The notes: generated by a model not told the origin, from the sequence alone. A stretch of DNA of 64,000 bases from Oscarella lobularis (GCF_947507565.1 NC_089182.1:1-64000), one strand, 5' to 3'; shown: positions 1 to 11,125, numbered from the stretch's first letter. Translations and numbers: made by a program.

Positions 1-205
1 CCTAACCCTAACCCTAACCCTAACCCTAACCCTAACCCTAACCCTAACCCTAACCCTAACCCTAACCCTAACCCTAACCCTAACCCTAACCCTAACCCTA
101 ACCCTAACCCTAACCCTAACCCTAACCCTAACCCTAACCCTAACCCTAACCCTAACCCTAACCCTAACCCTAACCCTAACCCTAACCCTAACCCTAACCC
201 TAACC

Positions 206-237
<32 letters not shown>

Positions 238-254
238 CAAACCTAACCCTAACA
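1..254. repeat. Telomere repeat tract (CCCTAA)n, chromosome end
   Basis: About 38 uninterrupted CCCTAA hexamers run from base 1, then decay from about position 226 into variants such as CCCTAAA and CCCCAAA. The C-rich strand reads 5' to 3' into the chromosome, so base 1 is the physical end (TTAGGG at the 3' overhang). The TTAGGG type is typical of most animals and many other eukaryotes. Confidence 0.98.
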
Positions 255-1216
255 CTCACCCAAAGGTATATCTTGGTCAAATTAAAGAATTTTTACAGAA
301 GATATAGGTCCATTCAAAAGCTCTTTAAAAGTTCTATCCAACGGTGTATTATATGACCCAGTCACCCAACTGGGTACACCTTCTAACCCCGTAACCCCAA
401 ACCTGACCCTAAACCTAAGCCTAAAACACTCTACCCCAACTCCTAAACACCTGCCCCAAAGTAAAACACTTAGAACTTTTTCATGTCAAATATTTTCTAC
501 AGAAGATATAGGTCCATTTGATAGCTCTTTTCATTCTCTTTCCAACGGTGTATCACTTGTGATTAACTTTTTCAAATCAAAGAATTTGTACAGAAGATAT
601 AGGTCCATTCAAAAGCTCTTTGAAAGTTCTATCCAACGGTGTATCATATGACCCAGTCACCCAAGTGAGTACATCTTTTAACCCCAAACCTGACCCTAAA
701 CCTAAGCCTAAAACACTCTACCCCAACTCCTAAACACCTGCCCCAAAGTAAAACACTTAGAACTTTTTCATGTCAAATATTTTCTACAGAAGATATAGGT
801 CCATTTGATAGCTCTTTTCATTCTCTTTCCAACGGTGTATCACTTGTGATTAACTTTTTCAAATCAAAGAATTTGTACAGAAAATATAGGTCCATTCAAA
901 AGCTCTTTGAAAGTTCTATCCAACGGTGTATCATATGACCCAGTCACCCAAGTAGGTACATCTTTTAACCCTAACCCTAACCCTAACCCTAAACACTTAG
1001 AACTTTTTCATGTCAAATATTTTCTACAGAAGATATAGGTCCATTTGATAGCTCTTTTCATTCTCTTTCCAACGGTGTATTACTTGTGATTAACTTTTTC
1101 AAATCAAAGAATTTGTACAGAAAATATAGGTCCATTCAAAAGCTCTTTGAAAGTTCTATCCAACGGTGTATCATATGACCCAGTCACCCAAGTGGGTACA
1201 TCTTTTAACCCTAACC
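255..1216. repeat. Telomere-associated 287-bp tandem repeat
   Basis: Roughly three and a half copies of a unit with a 287-bp period: the same C-rich stretch recurs at about 393 and 680, and CACTTAGAAC recurs at 467 and 754. The last copy, with that motif at 994, is shortened to a 240-bp spacing. Each full unit has two diverged halves, each carrying GATATAGGTCCATT followed by CCAACGGTGTA, so the unit itself arose by an older duplication. Degenerate and intact CCCTAA runs separate the copies, notably at 965-993 and 1207-1220. No gene is visible. Confidence 0.9.
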
Positions 1217-1220
1217 CTAA

Positions 1221-1330
1221 GTTAGGCTAGGCTGGGCTAAGTTAGGCTAGGCTGGGCTAAGTTAGGCTAGGCTGGGCTAAGTTAGGCTAGGCTGGGCTAA
1301 GTTAAGCTAGGCTAGGCTAAGTTGGGCGTG
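1221..1330. repeat. 20-bp GGCTAGGCTGGGCTAAGTTA tandem repeat
   Basis: Five copies start at 1221, 1241, 1261, 1281 and 1301, with a decaying sixth. The first four are identical. The GGCTAA core resembles a degenerate telomere hexamer, so this may be a telomere-variant repeat. Confidence 0.9.
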
Positions 1331-3302
1331 ATTAGAGCATGCGCATACGGTGTGGGCGGCGTTAGTTCAAAGAGTGTGGTGACGTTAAGCAAGATTAACT
1401 GCCACGGGCACCCGCGGCGCTTCCACTTTAGAAAGTGCTTTATTACTTTTATAGAAATTATGTGTTTCGAAAATTGCCACTTTTTTGGTTACGAATTTGG
1501 TTTTTCGTTTTTATATACAATTAACGATGAAAGACATGTATATCGTTGTACGTTCTCTTTGCTCAATCGTTTTTCTATCGTCTGATTTTGCGCGATTTTC
1601 CTATTGTTTTTTGTTTTTCGGTGTTTGAAGGGCGTTAGAAGGTGATCGCTGCTGAAAGAAAACGTTAAACATTGAAGCGAATGAAAGCGGTAGCGCGGTT
1701 TAGCTTTCTCTGGCGTTTCGAGGGCACAAGAGAGAAACTCGCGTTTTCTCCATCGTTTTGGTGCTTCTGCGCCTTACGCAAAGCTTTACTATTATTATTC
1801 ATTCGATTTCGTGCTGCGAATTTGGTTTTCGAAGCGCGATTGTGGCGTAGAAACCGTTTCTTAGTTAGCGATTCCTTGCTAGGGGCCTCACCCATGTGCG
1901 CGATCTTCGCGTTTTTGCGAGACGGGCGGTTTTCGGGTGCGAAAGGGGCTTTTCGCGCGGCGCGAAGACTTACGAGGTGTTTATAGACCGAGCGGAGTAC
2001 TTAGGCGAGAAGAGCGACGGCGTTTCTTTGCTTTTTCTGTTTTCGCAACGCGTAGGTGGTGTTTCTGCTTGATCGCGTCACTTTGGGCGTTTCTTACCTT
2101 TAGCTTTGTTGCCGGCGCTGCGAAATAGGCCGTTGGGCTTCGTTTATTCATTTAGCAGCGAAGATCCCAACGAGGGGCCTCATCTTCATTCGTGTACCCC
2201 ATTGCGGGGCCCCACTTGCGTAAGAAGTTAGCGCGCTGCGTTCGTCGCCTTCGTCGACGTCTTTTTTCCGCTTTGGCTCCGTTTTTTGCTGCGCGTGATC
2301 GCCTAGTAACCACTGCGCGTGCTCATCTAAAAAAGCGAAGATGGCGAGGTTCTCCTTACTTTCTCAACGGCGGGTACGAAGAATGACTCCTTCGGACGTT
2401 TTCGTTACTCAGCGATCGATGTGGAACGATTTTCGGCGTTTCGAGCGACGATTTCGCTCTGTTCGCGATCGACACGCGCCTCAGCGAAAGATTTTGCATT
2501 CGTTTTCGTTACGTGCCGAAGATTTACACGCTGTACGTCGGAATTTATCGATAATAGTGCCAAGTCGACTTGTTTGTGTGCATTTTAGTACTGATTCGAC
2601 GATTTTCGGCTGCTGCGGCTTTCAAGGAGATAACAGGGATGCTAATATGTCATAATTTGGCGTTAGACAGAAGCTTGAGGTTAAGAACGAGCCACTCGCT
2701 CCATCGCCACGTCAATTGTCCGTTTATAGACGTATAAATATGCCCACCCATCATGAACTGTTCAAGTGCCGTTGCTCAAATGCTATTCTGTATACAACAC
2801 ACGCAATTATTCGTACAACGTCATTGCAGGGCTGGACAGTGAAGGTAATCACTATGCTCCGTTTTCTTCTTCCTCATTGTCACCGACTTTTACAGTTGCA
2901 AATAACGACAGTATTAACTTCAATTGGAACATCTCATCTAACACCTTTCCCCCCTCGCGCAATTCATGCATCGTTTGCAAGCAATGGCGAGAAGTGGTCA
3001 TGGATTATGGGATCCAGTCATAATTCGGGGTACAGTCGGTGCTATGTTGGAGCTGGTAATCGCGACCATTTTTACATGTTATCTGACAGACGTGGCCGTA
3101 ATTGATGTTGACAGCCCAAGCAAAATAACGGGAAGAAAGCCGCCCACAAAATACATTCCGGAAGGTTTGCGGGGAATATGGAGCTACGTTGATAAGCAGA
3201 CAGTTTGCCTTGAATTTGATGTACTACATGACCGTTGCATATGTTCTTGCTGTTAATTAACGCTACGCGCATTGTCAAAATGATTTATTCGAAACGTTTT
3301 CT
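1331..3302. other. Unassigned subtelomeric DNA without a recognised gene
   Basis: This 2-kb stretch is non-repetitive and moderately GC-rich. Open frames here are at most about 130 codons, lie on both strands and overlap one another. None shows a domain I recognise or a convincing exon chain. Around 2716-3256 three plus-strand frames are open in succession, which could be the decayed remains of one coding region, but I cannot name it. Confidence 0.5.
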
Positions 3303-4245
3303 AAAGTCACGTGCGTATGTTAGCGCGCTTTACTCGTTTCGTGAATGAAGCTCGAGCGACGTCGATACAGAATAAAAGGTAAGTATTAAGTAGTTTAGAG
3401 CCGTTTCGGCTCTTCGGTAAGGTGCGAAACGGTCGAAATCGCGACGTAGTGTCGCCTAGGTGCGACGCGCACCTCGAAATACGATCAAATCGTATCGATT
3501 CCACGCGAGACAATGTTTCGAAACGTTTTGAAGCGTTTCGCTACGTTCTCTTGCGTATTTCGAGCCATTTTCGACGCTCGAAAAGGGGCGTGACCCTTTT
3601 CTTTCGCGCTCGCTCAACGGCAAACGGCGTGTCGTACGCCGTCGACGATCGGAAATTCGATAACTAGAGTATATAGGCTTTCGATCGATGTAACGTTCGT
3701 CGCCGTACGTCGTGCCGTAGCGGCACGGCGGCGTCGTAAAGATTGGGTGGTTTCGGCGCACGCGAGTAGGCGTATTTGAATATTCGACACGTTTTTATGT
3801 CGAAAATTCGTTAATTTCGACGCGGCTCTTTACCAATCTTGTAGAGTCATCAATGGCGATTCGATTGGTCTTGGTCCGGTCGCCGTGCGATGTTTTGTCA
3901 CGAAACGGCACGCATTTAAAGTTATTTCGTCGCGAATGAGAAAAATCGAAATTGTTTTTCGATTTTCTCCGTCTTGTGATGGAATTCGCCCGCGTTTTTT
4001 GGTGGAGCGGAATTCTATTAGGTAGTATGTAAGGGACGAAAAGGTTTGGTGGCCATTGGCCAAAATTTTGGTTGAATTTTCAAGTCAAAACGTTTTTTGG
4101 CTTATGGTACATCTATGGTACATCTTTGCATTGTTCGCAAAGTGCCTTCCCGTGGTCGGATGGAGCCGAGATTCGATATCTTGTCTCTCTGACCCCGGAA
4201 TTGTTGGTAGCCAAAGTTTGGTTGCCATAGCAACCGAAAATTTTT
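3303..4245 (+). repeat. Left arm of a 4.5-kb inverted-repeat structure
   Basis: This arm is diverged but clearly homologous, in reverse complement, to 6838-7803. The outer end AGTCACGTGCG followed by GTTAGCGCGCTT matches the reverse complement of 7772-7803. The inner end around the 14-bp motif at 4221 matches 6844-6857. In both arms a short open frame at the inner end encodes related peptides (both contain LFAKCLP or LAKCLP, then LSDPG and SQSLVAIAT or SQSIVAIAT). The peptides are short and not recognised, and the arms could be non-coding. Confidence 0.8.
4221..4234 (+). promoter_or_regulatory. X-box-like motif (RFX-type site), left arm
   Basis: GTTGCCATAGCAAC is an imperfect palindrome matching the RFX X-box form GTNNYY-AT-RRNAAC. 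The counterpart in the opposite arm (6844-6857) is nearly the same while surrounding bases differ. No cilium gene is close enough to assign a target, so a chance palindrome kept as part of a mobile or structural repeat is equally possible. Confidence 0.3.
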
Positions 4246-4263
4246 GATTTAAAGATAAAGCTC

Positions 4264-4325
4264 TCAATATAATATTTAGGCCCTAAGAATCGAAGATTGG
4301 GCCCTAAATTTAATAGTTAGGCCGA
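4264..4325 (-). repeat. Isolated monomer of the 41-bp satellite family
   Basis: Read on the minus strand this segment carries CCTAACTATTAAATTTAGGG, then a CCCAATCTTCGATTC-like stretch and a repeat of GGCCTAAATATTA. That is the layout of the A-prime satellite at 34294-36411 (TATTAAATTGAGGGCCTAATCTTTGATTC), covering about one and a half units. It sits alone, 30 kb from the amplified array. Confidence 0.65.
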
Positions 4326-4966
4326 AAAAATGGCGTTTCCCTCACGATCTTTTCGACGTCGAGCGTCCTACCCTACGCGATTGAGTCTAGAACGCTGGTC
4401 TACATGTACTTTCTCTGTCGGTTCTCCGCGTGGTCATCGTTTATGGGGTTTCTAATTGTAATTTCTTTTATCTAGGAGCAGTCAATTGGAAGGAGAGAGG
4501 GTGAAGGAGGAGAAGGACAACTGACACAATTGGAGGAGAAGACGGATCGACGCCAGGAAGAAGGAGGAGTAAGCCAAGGAACGATATCGTTAGGTATATG
4601 GTTATTTTACATTTATTAATCAATTTTAATTACTTTTACCTAGAGGAAAGCAATGGGAAGGAGAGAAAGCGCGCGGATCAAGGTTAAGGGTAATACTAGA
4701 ATTAGGATTAAGGGTAGGATCAGGATTATTAGTAGGCTTAGGATTACGGGGGATTAGGAGGATTAGGATTAACGGGGTGGACGGAAACGGGCTAACCACC
4801 TAGGTATTTTATACCTCGTACTGGCGTACTCAAAGGTGTTAGAAACCGTTAGTCGTAGTATTGTTTGACAATCTTTCCGGAGTATTCCTGCTTTGTGTTT
4901 GCATTCATACAGGTAATTGCGGTTAGTGATGTTGGGTAAAATAAAATTTCAGAAGTTAAGCTATAA
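4326..4966. other. Unassigned DNA with a purine-rich segment
   Basis: No gene recognised. 4478-4570 and 4638-4680 are purine-rich and share a loosely repeated segment (CAATTGGAAGGAGAGA against CAATGGGAAGGAGAGA). 4680-4765 contains scattered AGGATTA and AGGGTAA steps that look like degenerate telomere-like repeats. Confidence 0.45.
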
Positions 4967-5560
4967 TTCTATGCCTTCATATCCTATTGAGAACGAAGGG
5001 CGATTGCCTTCGTTTTCTATAGAGAACGATGAACAAATGCCTTCGTTTTCTATAGAGAACGATGGACAATATCCTTCCTTTTCTATAGGGAACGATGGAC
5101 AAATGACTTCGTTATCTATAGAGAACGATGGACCATATCCTCCTTTCTTTTCTATAGAGAACGGTGGACAAATGCCTTCGTTTTCTATAGAGAGCGAAGG
5201 ACGATTGCCTTCGTTTTCTATAGACGATTGCCTTCGTTTTCCATAGAGAACGATGGACGATTGCCTTCGTTTTCTATAGAGAATGATGGAAGATTGCCTT
5301 CGTTTTCCATAGAGAACGATGGACGATTGCCTTCGTTTTCTATAGAGAATGATGGAAGATTGCCTTCGTTTTCTATAGAGAATGATGGAAGATTTCCTTC
5401 GATTTCTATAGAGAACGATGGACAATATCCTTCCTTTTCTATAGAGAACGATGGACCATATCCTCCTTCCTTTTCTATAGAGATGGACAAATGCCTTCGT
5501 TTTCTATAGAGAGCGAAGGACGATTGCCTTCGTTTTCTATAGAGAACGATGGAGAATTTC
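4967..5560. repeat. 33-bp minisatellite, frame-preserving 11-residue unit
   Basis: About 17 copies of a unit containing CCTTCGTTTTCTATAGAGAA then CGATGGACGATTG. The 33-bp length keeps a frame open on each strand; the plus frame reads PSFSIENDGRL repeatedly. Some units are lengthened or truncated (near 5145, 5220 and 5480), which breaks the frame. It lies inside the inverted-repeat structure. There is no sign of a signal peptide, splice sites or flanking coding sequence, so I treat it as a minisatellite rather than a gene. Confidence 0.85.
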
Positions 5561-6837
5561 TGTTCTGTTTTGTATGCTTGTCGTTGAAACGTTTTAGTAT
5601 TTTAGACGTCTTCCTATTGTAGTTCTTTCTTCAGGGAATATTTGTTTTTTTAAATTACTCGCGGGATCATTGCATTATTTTTTCTATTGGTGCGTTCTCT
5701 TGTTTTTTCAGTGGCGTTCTCTTGTTTATTCAGAGTCTTATCTCTACTTGATTGCTATGTGTAAGAGATATTGCTCTAAGGCATGAGCTGGCATTTTTAA
5801 AACGTACGTCATCACCGTCACTACGATAAAAAGTGAATATATGTTTTCATTCATATGGCAGACAGATGTCAAAGAAAAGACAGCAAAATGGAAGATGACT
5901 TTATTTGCCTTACTTTGCATACGTAATGATTTTTTGATTAGCACTAGGCGCATAATACAATCACGCGCTCGCGTCTCACGTGGTCCTAGTTAGGCGCGTG
6001 GAAAGTAGATAGGGCGGCACACACAATAAAGTAGGAGAAGTCATGTCAAATTTTATTTCAATAAAGTCCCGGATGTAGATACAAAAATTAAACAGAGTTT
6101 GCCCTCTCCTCCATCCACCCCCTTGCCCCAAATGGGAGGCAAGGCCAGGTGGGCACCTGCTGTGAGTCAAAGGACTCGTGGGGTCACTCCATACTCCCCC
6201 GCGGAGGGTGAGCCCGTTTAACCTCCTGGCTCCGAGCCTTGGACTGTGAAAGTGGCAGCTGGGATGTCAGTCCACTCACAGGTGCAATTCCAAGGGGCGT
6301 CACTGATTTACCCGCCAGTGCTCTGCCTTAAGCGGAGAGGCAACTCTATAGCCTCTGCAGAGGTATGGCCTATTTATCGCTCTTGGCCACAGAGGGATGG
6401 CTGCGTCTGCCTCGTCTGATTGGAGGAACAACTACACGGCAAAACAATTGACAAAGGGGAAAACAAAGAAAAGTACCTGGCGTCGGCCAAAGTCTCGAGC
6501 AGATAAACGTCTGGAACAACTAAAGGCCTATTCGTCGCTCTTGGCCACAGAGGAATGGCTAGCATGAAATATAAGGTCTATGAGTAATTTTATTAGAAAT
6601 AGAAAATTACACAAAGGAACTATGAGTAAACTTGGGATACCTCTATAGTTATTACTCTAAGCCTAGTCCTTATGGAAGACGTTTCGCGATGTAACTTCTT
6701 ACCTCAACATCTGCATAGGGATCCGGATGGTCTTTGACATAGCTACACGCCCGAAGGATATTCTGTCGCGTTTTCGCGGCCCCAAGGGCCCGCTTGAAAC
6801 AAGGGAAGATACACCTAAAAAATAAAAAACAATTTTA
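5561..6837. other. Unassigned DNA with a 36-bp direct repeat
   Basis: No gene recognised. A segment of about 36 bp containing CGCTCTTGGCCACAGAG occurs at 6364-6399 and again at 6525-6560, about 160 bp apart in the same orientation, with near identity. The intervening and upstream DNA (5976-6520) is GC-richer and looks like part of a decayed mobile element, but no coding domain, long terminal repeat pair or target-site duplication could be shown. Confidence 0.45.
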
Positions 6838-7803
6838 TTTTTGGTTGCTATGGCAACGATACTTTGGCTATCAACAACTCCGGGGTCAGAGAGACCAGAT
6901 AAAAAATCTCGGCTCGATCCGACAAAGGGAAGGCACTTTGCCAACGTCGCAAAGATGTACAAAAAGCCAAAAAGTTTACGAGTAGAAATTTCACTCAAAA
7001 ATTTGACCGACGGCCACCAAACCCTTTCGTCCCTTGCGTACCACCCAATAGAAATCCTCTCCAGGAAAAATCGCGAACGAATTCCTTCAGGGGACGGAGA
7101 AAATCGAAAAACAATTTCGAATTTTCTCGTTCGCGATCAAACGACTTAAAAATTGTGCCATTTCGCCACGAAACGTCGCACGACGACCGGACCACGACCA
7201 ATCGAATCGCCAACGACGACTCTATAAGATTGGTTCAAAGCCATGTCGAAATTCGCGAATTTTCGACATAAAAACGTGTCAAATAAACAAACACGCCTTC
7301 TCGCGTGCGTCGAAATCACCCCACCTTTGCGACGCCGTCGTGCCTCAACGACGCCACGTACGGCGACGAACGTACCATCGATGGAAACCCTATATCATCT
7401 AGTTTTCGATTTTCGATTCGCCGACGGCATACGATACGCCGTTTGTCGTGGAGCGAGCGCGAAAGTTAAGGGCCACGCCCCCTTTTCGCACATCGAAATC
7501 GTCGCAAACGACTCGAAATACGCCACGGAATGCAGCTAAACGCTTCGTAACGTTTCGAAAACATGATTCCGCGTCGAAACGAAACGATTCCAGCGCATTT
7601 CGCAGGGCGCGTCGCACCTTGGCGACCCGACGCCTCGATTTCGATCGTTTCGCGCCATTGCGAACGGTCGAACGGGTTCTAAACTACTCAAGACTCACCT
7701 CTTTCACTCTTTTGACTTCGCTCAAGCTTCGAATCTGTCGTTTTGAGCCATTTTCCATTCATTCGTAACAAACGAGTCAAGCGCGCTAACGCACGCACGT
7801 GAC
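6838..7803 (-). repeat. Right arm of the 4.5-kb inverted-repeat structure
   Basis: Reverse-complement homologue of 3303-4245; the arms share the outer CACGTGCG/GTTAGCGCGCTT end and the inner X-box-like palindrome. The outer third (7519-7803) plus about 50 bp of flank is repeated in direct orientation at 26088-26425. Because that third copy continues past the arm end, 7803 is not a clean element boundary. Confidence 0.8.
6844..6857 (+). promoter_or_regulatory. X-box-like motif (RFX-type site), right arm
   Basis: GTTGCTATGGCAAC, the reverse-strand counterpart of the motif at 4221-4234, also fits the GTNNYY-AT-RRNAAC pattern. Function is inferred from the pattern only. Confidence 0.3.
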
Positions 7804-8107
7804 TATGGTGGATTATATAAGTGACGTCAAAAAAAGTATTGAAAACCAAGATTTCAAACTATTTACAATCGATAATAGTGTAGCAGGGGTTTGCGAGGGT
7901 GTTCGAGGCAAAACGGTACACGTTAAGCGTTAAACGAGCCCGAATTCCACTCGACGGCAGCTCTACACAGTCTGTTCGCTCTAACTCGGTTCGCTTTGTA
8001 CCTAACCCGATCCCTACCTTCTAAACCTTCACCCCAGTATCTGTCCACGCGGTTCTCGCTTTCCACGTGTCCGTTGCGCCTGTTATGACGACTGGAACGG
8101 CGCGTCG
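7804..8107. other. Short unique spacer
   Basis: Unique sequence between the inverted-repeat arm and the first CAATTGTC array. The first 50 bp are shared with 26376-26425. Nothing else is recognised. Confidence 0.5.
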
Positions 8108-8605
8108 TTCGTATTCTCGAAAATTGTCCTAGGACAATTTTATAATTGTCCCAGAACAAATTGTCCCAAGGACAAATTGCCCCAAGGACAATTTTGAAAA
8201 GATCCTTTACTCATAATGAAGGTAGAACCTTCACTCCTAATGAAGGTACAGGGTTCTGCCGAGAATATTTTTAGTGTGGGAAGAAGGTATGGAAGGATAG
8301 ATAAAATACGCAATTTTAAAAAAAGTCCGAGACAATTTTAAAAATCGTCAAAGACAATTTTAAAATGGTCCTAGGCAATTTAAAAAATTTCTTAAAACGA
8401 TTTTTAAAATTGTCTTGGACCATTTTTAAAACTGTTTTGGCGATTTTTAAATTTTTTAAATTGTCTCAGGACAATTTTAAAAATTGTCCCAAGACAATTT
8501 TAAAGGATTGTCTTGGAACAATTTTTAAAATTGTCCTGAGACAATTTTAGACTTGTCTTGGGACAATTTTTAGAAATGTCTGGGGACAATCTTTAGAAAT
8601 GTCTT
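8108..8605. repeat. Irregular AAAATTGTCC/GGACAATTTT palindrome array
   Basis: Many loosely spaced copies of AAAATTGTCC followed closely by GGACAATTTT or GACAATTTT, so each unit can fold on itself. The spacing is irregular (about 25-40 bp). Two units at 8205-8255 instead belong to the GAAGGTAGAACCTTC family seen at 10058-10485, showing the two families intermixed. Confidence 0.8.
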
Positions 8606-9825
8606 GAGATCTACGAATCTACGATCTACGAATCTACGATCTACAAATCTACAAATCTACGATCTACAAATCTAACGATCTACAAATCTACAATCTACAA
8701 ATCTACGATCTACGAATCTACGATCTACGAATCTACAATCTACGAATCTAACGATCTACAAATCTACAATCTACAAATCTACGATCTACAAATCTACGAT
8801 CTACGATCTACGAATCTACAATCTACAAATCTAAAAATCTACGATCTACGAATCTACGATCTACAATCTACAAATCTAACGATCTACAAATCTACAAATC
8901 TACAAATCTACAATCTACGATCTACAATCTACAAATCTACGATCTACAATCTATAATCTACAAATCTACGAATCTACGATCTACAAATCTACAATCTACA
9001 AATCTACGATCTCCGAATCTACGATCTACGAATCTACGATCTACAAATGTACAAATCTACGATCTATATTTACAATCTACAAATCTAACGATCTACAAAT
9101 CTACAATCTACAAATCTACGATCTACGAATCTACGATCTACGAATCTACAATCTACGAATCTAACGATCTACAAATCTACAATCTACAAATCTACGATCT
9201 ACAAATCTACGATCTACGATCTACGAATCTACAATCTACAAATCTAAAAATCTACGATCTACGAATCTACGATCTACAATCTACAAATCTAACGATCTAC
9301 GATCTACGAATCTACGATCTACAAATGTACAAATCTACGATCTATATTTACAATCTACAAATCTACGATCTACAATCTATAATCTACAAATCTACAAATC
9401 TACAATCTACGAATCTACGATCTACGAATCTACTATCTACGAATCTACGATCTACGAATCTACGATCTACGAATCTACTATCTACAAATCTACAAATCTA
9501 CGAATCTACAAATCTACAATCTACGAATCTACTATCTACAAATCTACAAATCTACGAATCTACAAATCTACAATCTACAAAACTACAAATCTACGAATCT
9601 ACAAATCTACTAATCTACAATCTACAAATCTACGATCTACGAATCTACGATCTACGAATCTACAATCTACGAATCTACAAATCTACGATCTACGAATCTA
9701 CGATCTACGAATCTACAATCTACAAATCTACAAATCTACAATCTACGAATCTACGATCTACGAATCTACAATCTACGAATCTACAAATCTACAATCTACA
9801 AATCTACAATCTACCTACCATCTAA
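8606..9825. repeat. 15-bp GATCTACRAATCTAC minisatellite
   Basis: About 1.2 kb of GATCTACGAATCTAC and GATCTACAAATCTAC variants, with occasional CTAACGATC and ATCTATATTTAC variants. The variant order at about 8700-8890 recurs at about 9112-9300 (shift near 413 bp), and the block with CAAATGTACAAATC at about 9040 recurs near 9320, so larger blocks were copied within the array. A plus frame is open from 9325 to 9825 only because the unit lacks stops in that frame. Confidence 0.92.
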
Positions 9826-9935
9826 TTTTTCTTGGGACAATTTTTAAAATTGTCTTGGACCATTTATAAAATCGTCTTGGACGATTTTTAAAATTGTCTT
9901 GGACCATTTTAAAAATTGTCTTGGACGGTTGTTTT
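9826..9935. repeat. Second block of AAAATTGTC palindromic units
   Basis: Four or five units of TTTTAAAATTGTCTTGGACCA and similar, the same family as 8108-8605. It flanks the 15-bp array on the other side, so that array looks inserted into or expanded within one CAATTGTC array. Confidence 0.75.
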
Positions 9936-10057
9936 GGACGATGTACCCGGCAGTAATTATTGCAAGCTACGGGCTGTCATAACGTTATAGTAGTATGGGT
10001 CGGCGATAGGCGAGTAAGGGTCGGGGCCGACCCATGCCGACCCATGTGGGCAGAACC

Positions 10058-10485
10058 CTGAAGGTAGAACTTTTACTCGTTGTGAATGTAGAACCTTCAC
10101 TCGTAGTAAAGGTAGAACCTTTACTCGTTGTGGAGGTAGAGCCTTTACTCGTAGTGTAGATAGAACCTTCACTAATATAGAAGGTAAAACCTTCCCTTGT
10201 TGTGAAGGTATAACCTTCACTCATAGTGAAGGTAGAACTTTCACTCCTAGTGAAGGCAGAACCTTCCCTCGAAGTGAAGGTAGAATCATCACTCTTTGTG
10301 AAGGTAGAACCTTCACTCCTAACGAAGGTAAAACTTGTACTACTAATGAAATTAGAACATTCACTACTAATGAATGATCTCTCCTAATGAAGGTAGAACC
10401 TTCACTCGTTGTGAAGGTAGAACTTTCACTCGCTGTGAAGGTACAACCTACACTCCTAGTGAAGGTAGAACTTTCACTTGTTGAG
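10058..10485. repeat. 24-bp palindromic minisatellite (GAAGGTAGAACCTTC core)
   Basis: About 17 units of GTGAAGGTAGAACCTTCACT with variable last bases. GAAGGT and ACCTTC are inverted copies, so each unit can form a hairpin. A unique spacer of about 120 bp (9936-10057) precedes it. Confidence 0.88.
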
Positions 10486-10558
10486 AATAAATACCGAATT
10501 AATTCCGAATAAATGCCGCATTAATTCCGAATAAATGCCGCATTAATTACGAATAAAT
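10486..10558. repeat. 22-bp GAATAAATGCCGCATTAATTCC repeat
   Basis: Three copies of GAATAAATGCCGCATTAATT. This is a relative of the array at 25863-26087 (GAATAAATGCAGCATTTATT), 15 kb away. Confidence 0.8.
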
Positions 10559-11012
10559 TCTCCCCAAGACAAATTGTCCCCAGGTAAAATTGTCCCAGGA
10601 CAAATTGTCCCAGGACAAATTGTCCCAGGACAAATTGTACCAAGGACAAATTGTCCCAGAACAAATTGTCCCCAGGAAAAATTGTCCCCAGGACAAATTG
10701 TCCCCAGGAAAAATTGTCCAGGACAAATTGTCCCAGGACAAATTGTCCCAGGACAAATTGTCCCAGGAGAAATTCTCCCCAGGACAAATTGTCCCAGAAC
10801 AAATTGTCCCCAGGACAAATTGTCCTGGGGACAAATTGTCCCAGGACAAATTGTCCCAGGACAAATTGTCCTAGGACAAAATTTCCCCAGGACAAATTGT
10901 CCCCAAAACAAATTGTCATAGAACAAATTATCCCAGGACCAATTGTCCCCAGGACAAATTGTCCCCAGGACAAATTGTCCCCAGGACAAATTGTCCCAGA
11001 ACAAATTCTCAA
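10559..11012. repeat. 16-17-bp CCCAGGACAAATTGTC minisatellite
   Basis: About 27 units of CCCAGGACAAATTGTC with occasional extra C or sequence changes. GGACAAATTGTCC is near palindromic. Frames are open on both strands because most unit variants lack stops; the resulting peptides (for example DNLSWGQFVLG repeats) are artefacts. Confidence 0.92.
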
Positions 11013-11125
11013 AAAATTACAGGGAAATTACAGGGGGTTAGCCAACGTGTCTCTCCTGTAATAAATTACAGCGAAATTACAGGGAGTTAGCCAACGGGTC
11101 TCTCCTGTAATAAATTAAAGGGAAA
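11013..11125. repeat. Two outlying copies of the 49-bp B satellite
   Basis: Two and a bit units of TTAGCCAACGGGTCTCTCCTG and the rest of the 49-bp B unit, separated from the main B blocks (17613 onward) by the 21/24-bp minisatellite and the first A block. Confidence 0.85.

Noticed and set aside
2716-3256. Overlapping plus-strand frames that might be a decayed gene
   Set aside because: Frames of about 85-130 codons with no recognised domain or splice structure; too weak to list as a gene.
4917-5509. Frames encoding PSFSIENDG repeats on both strands
   Set aside because: Both strands are open because of the 33-bp unit; unit length changes break either frame, and there is no flanking coding sequence.
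5976-6565. Possible retroelement remnant with a 36-bp direct repeat
   Set aside because: No coding domain, primer-binding site, terminal-repeat pair or target-site duplication could be shown.
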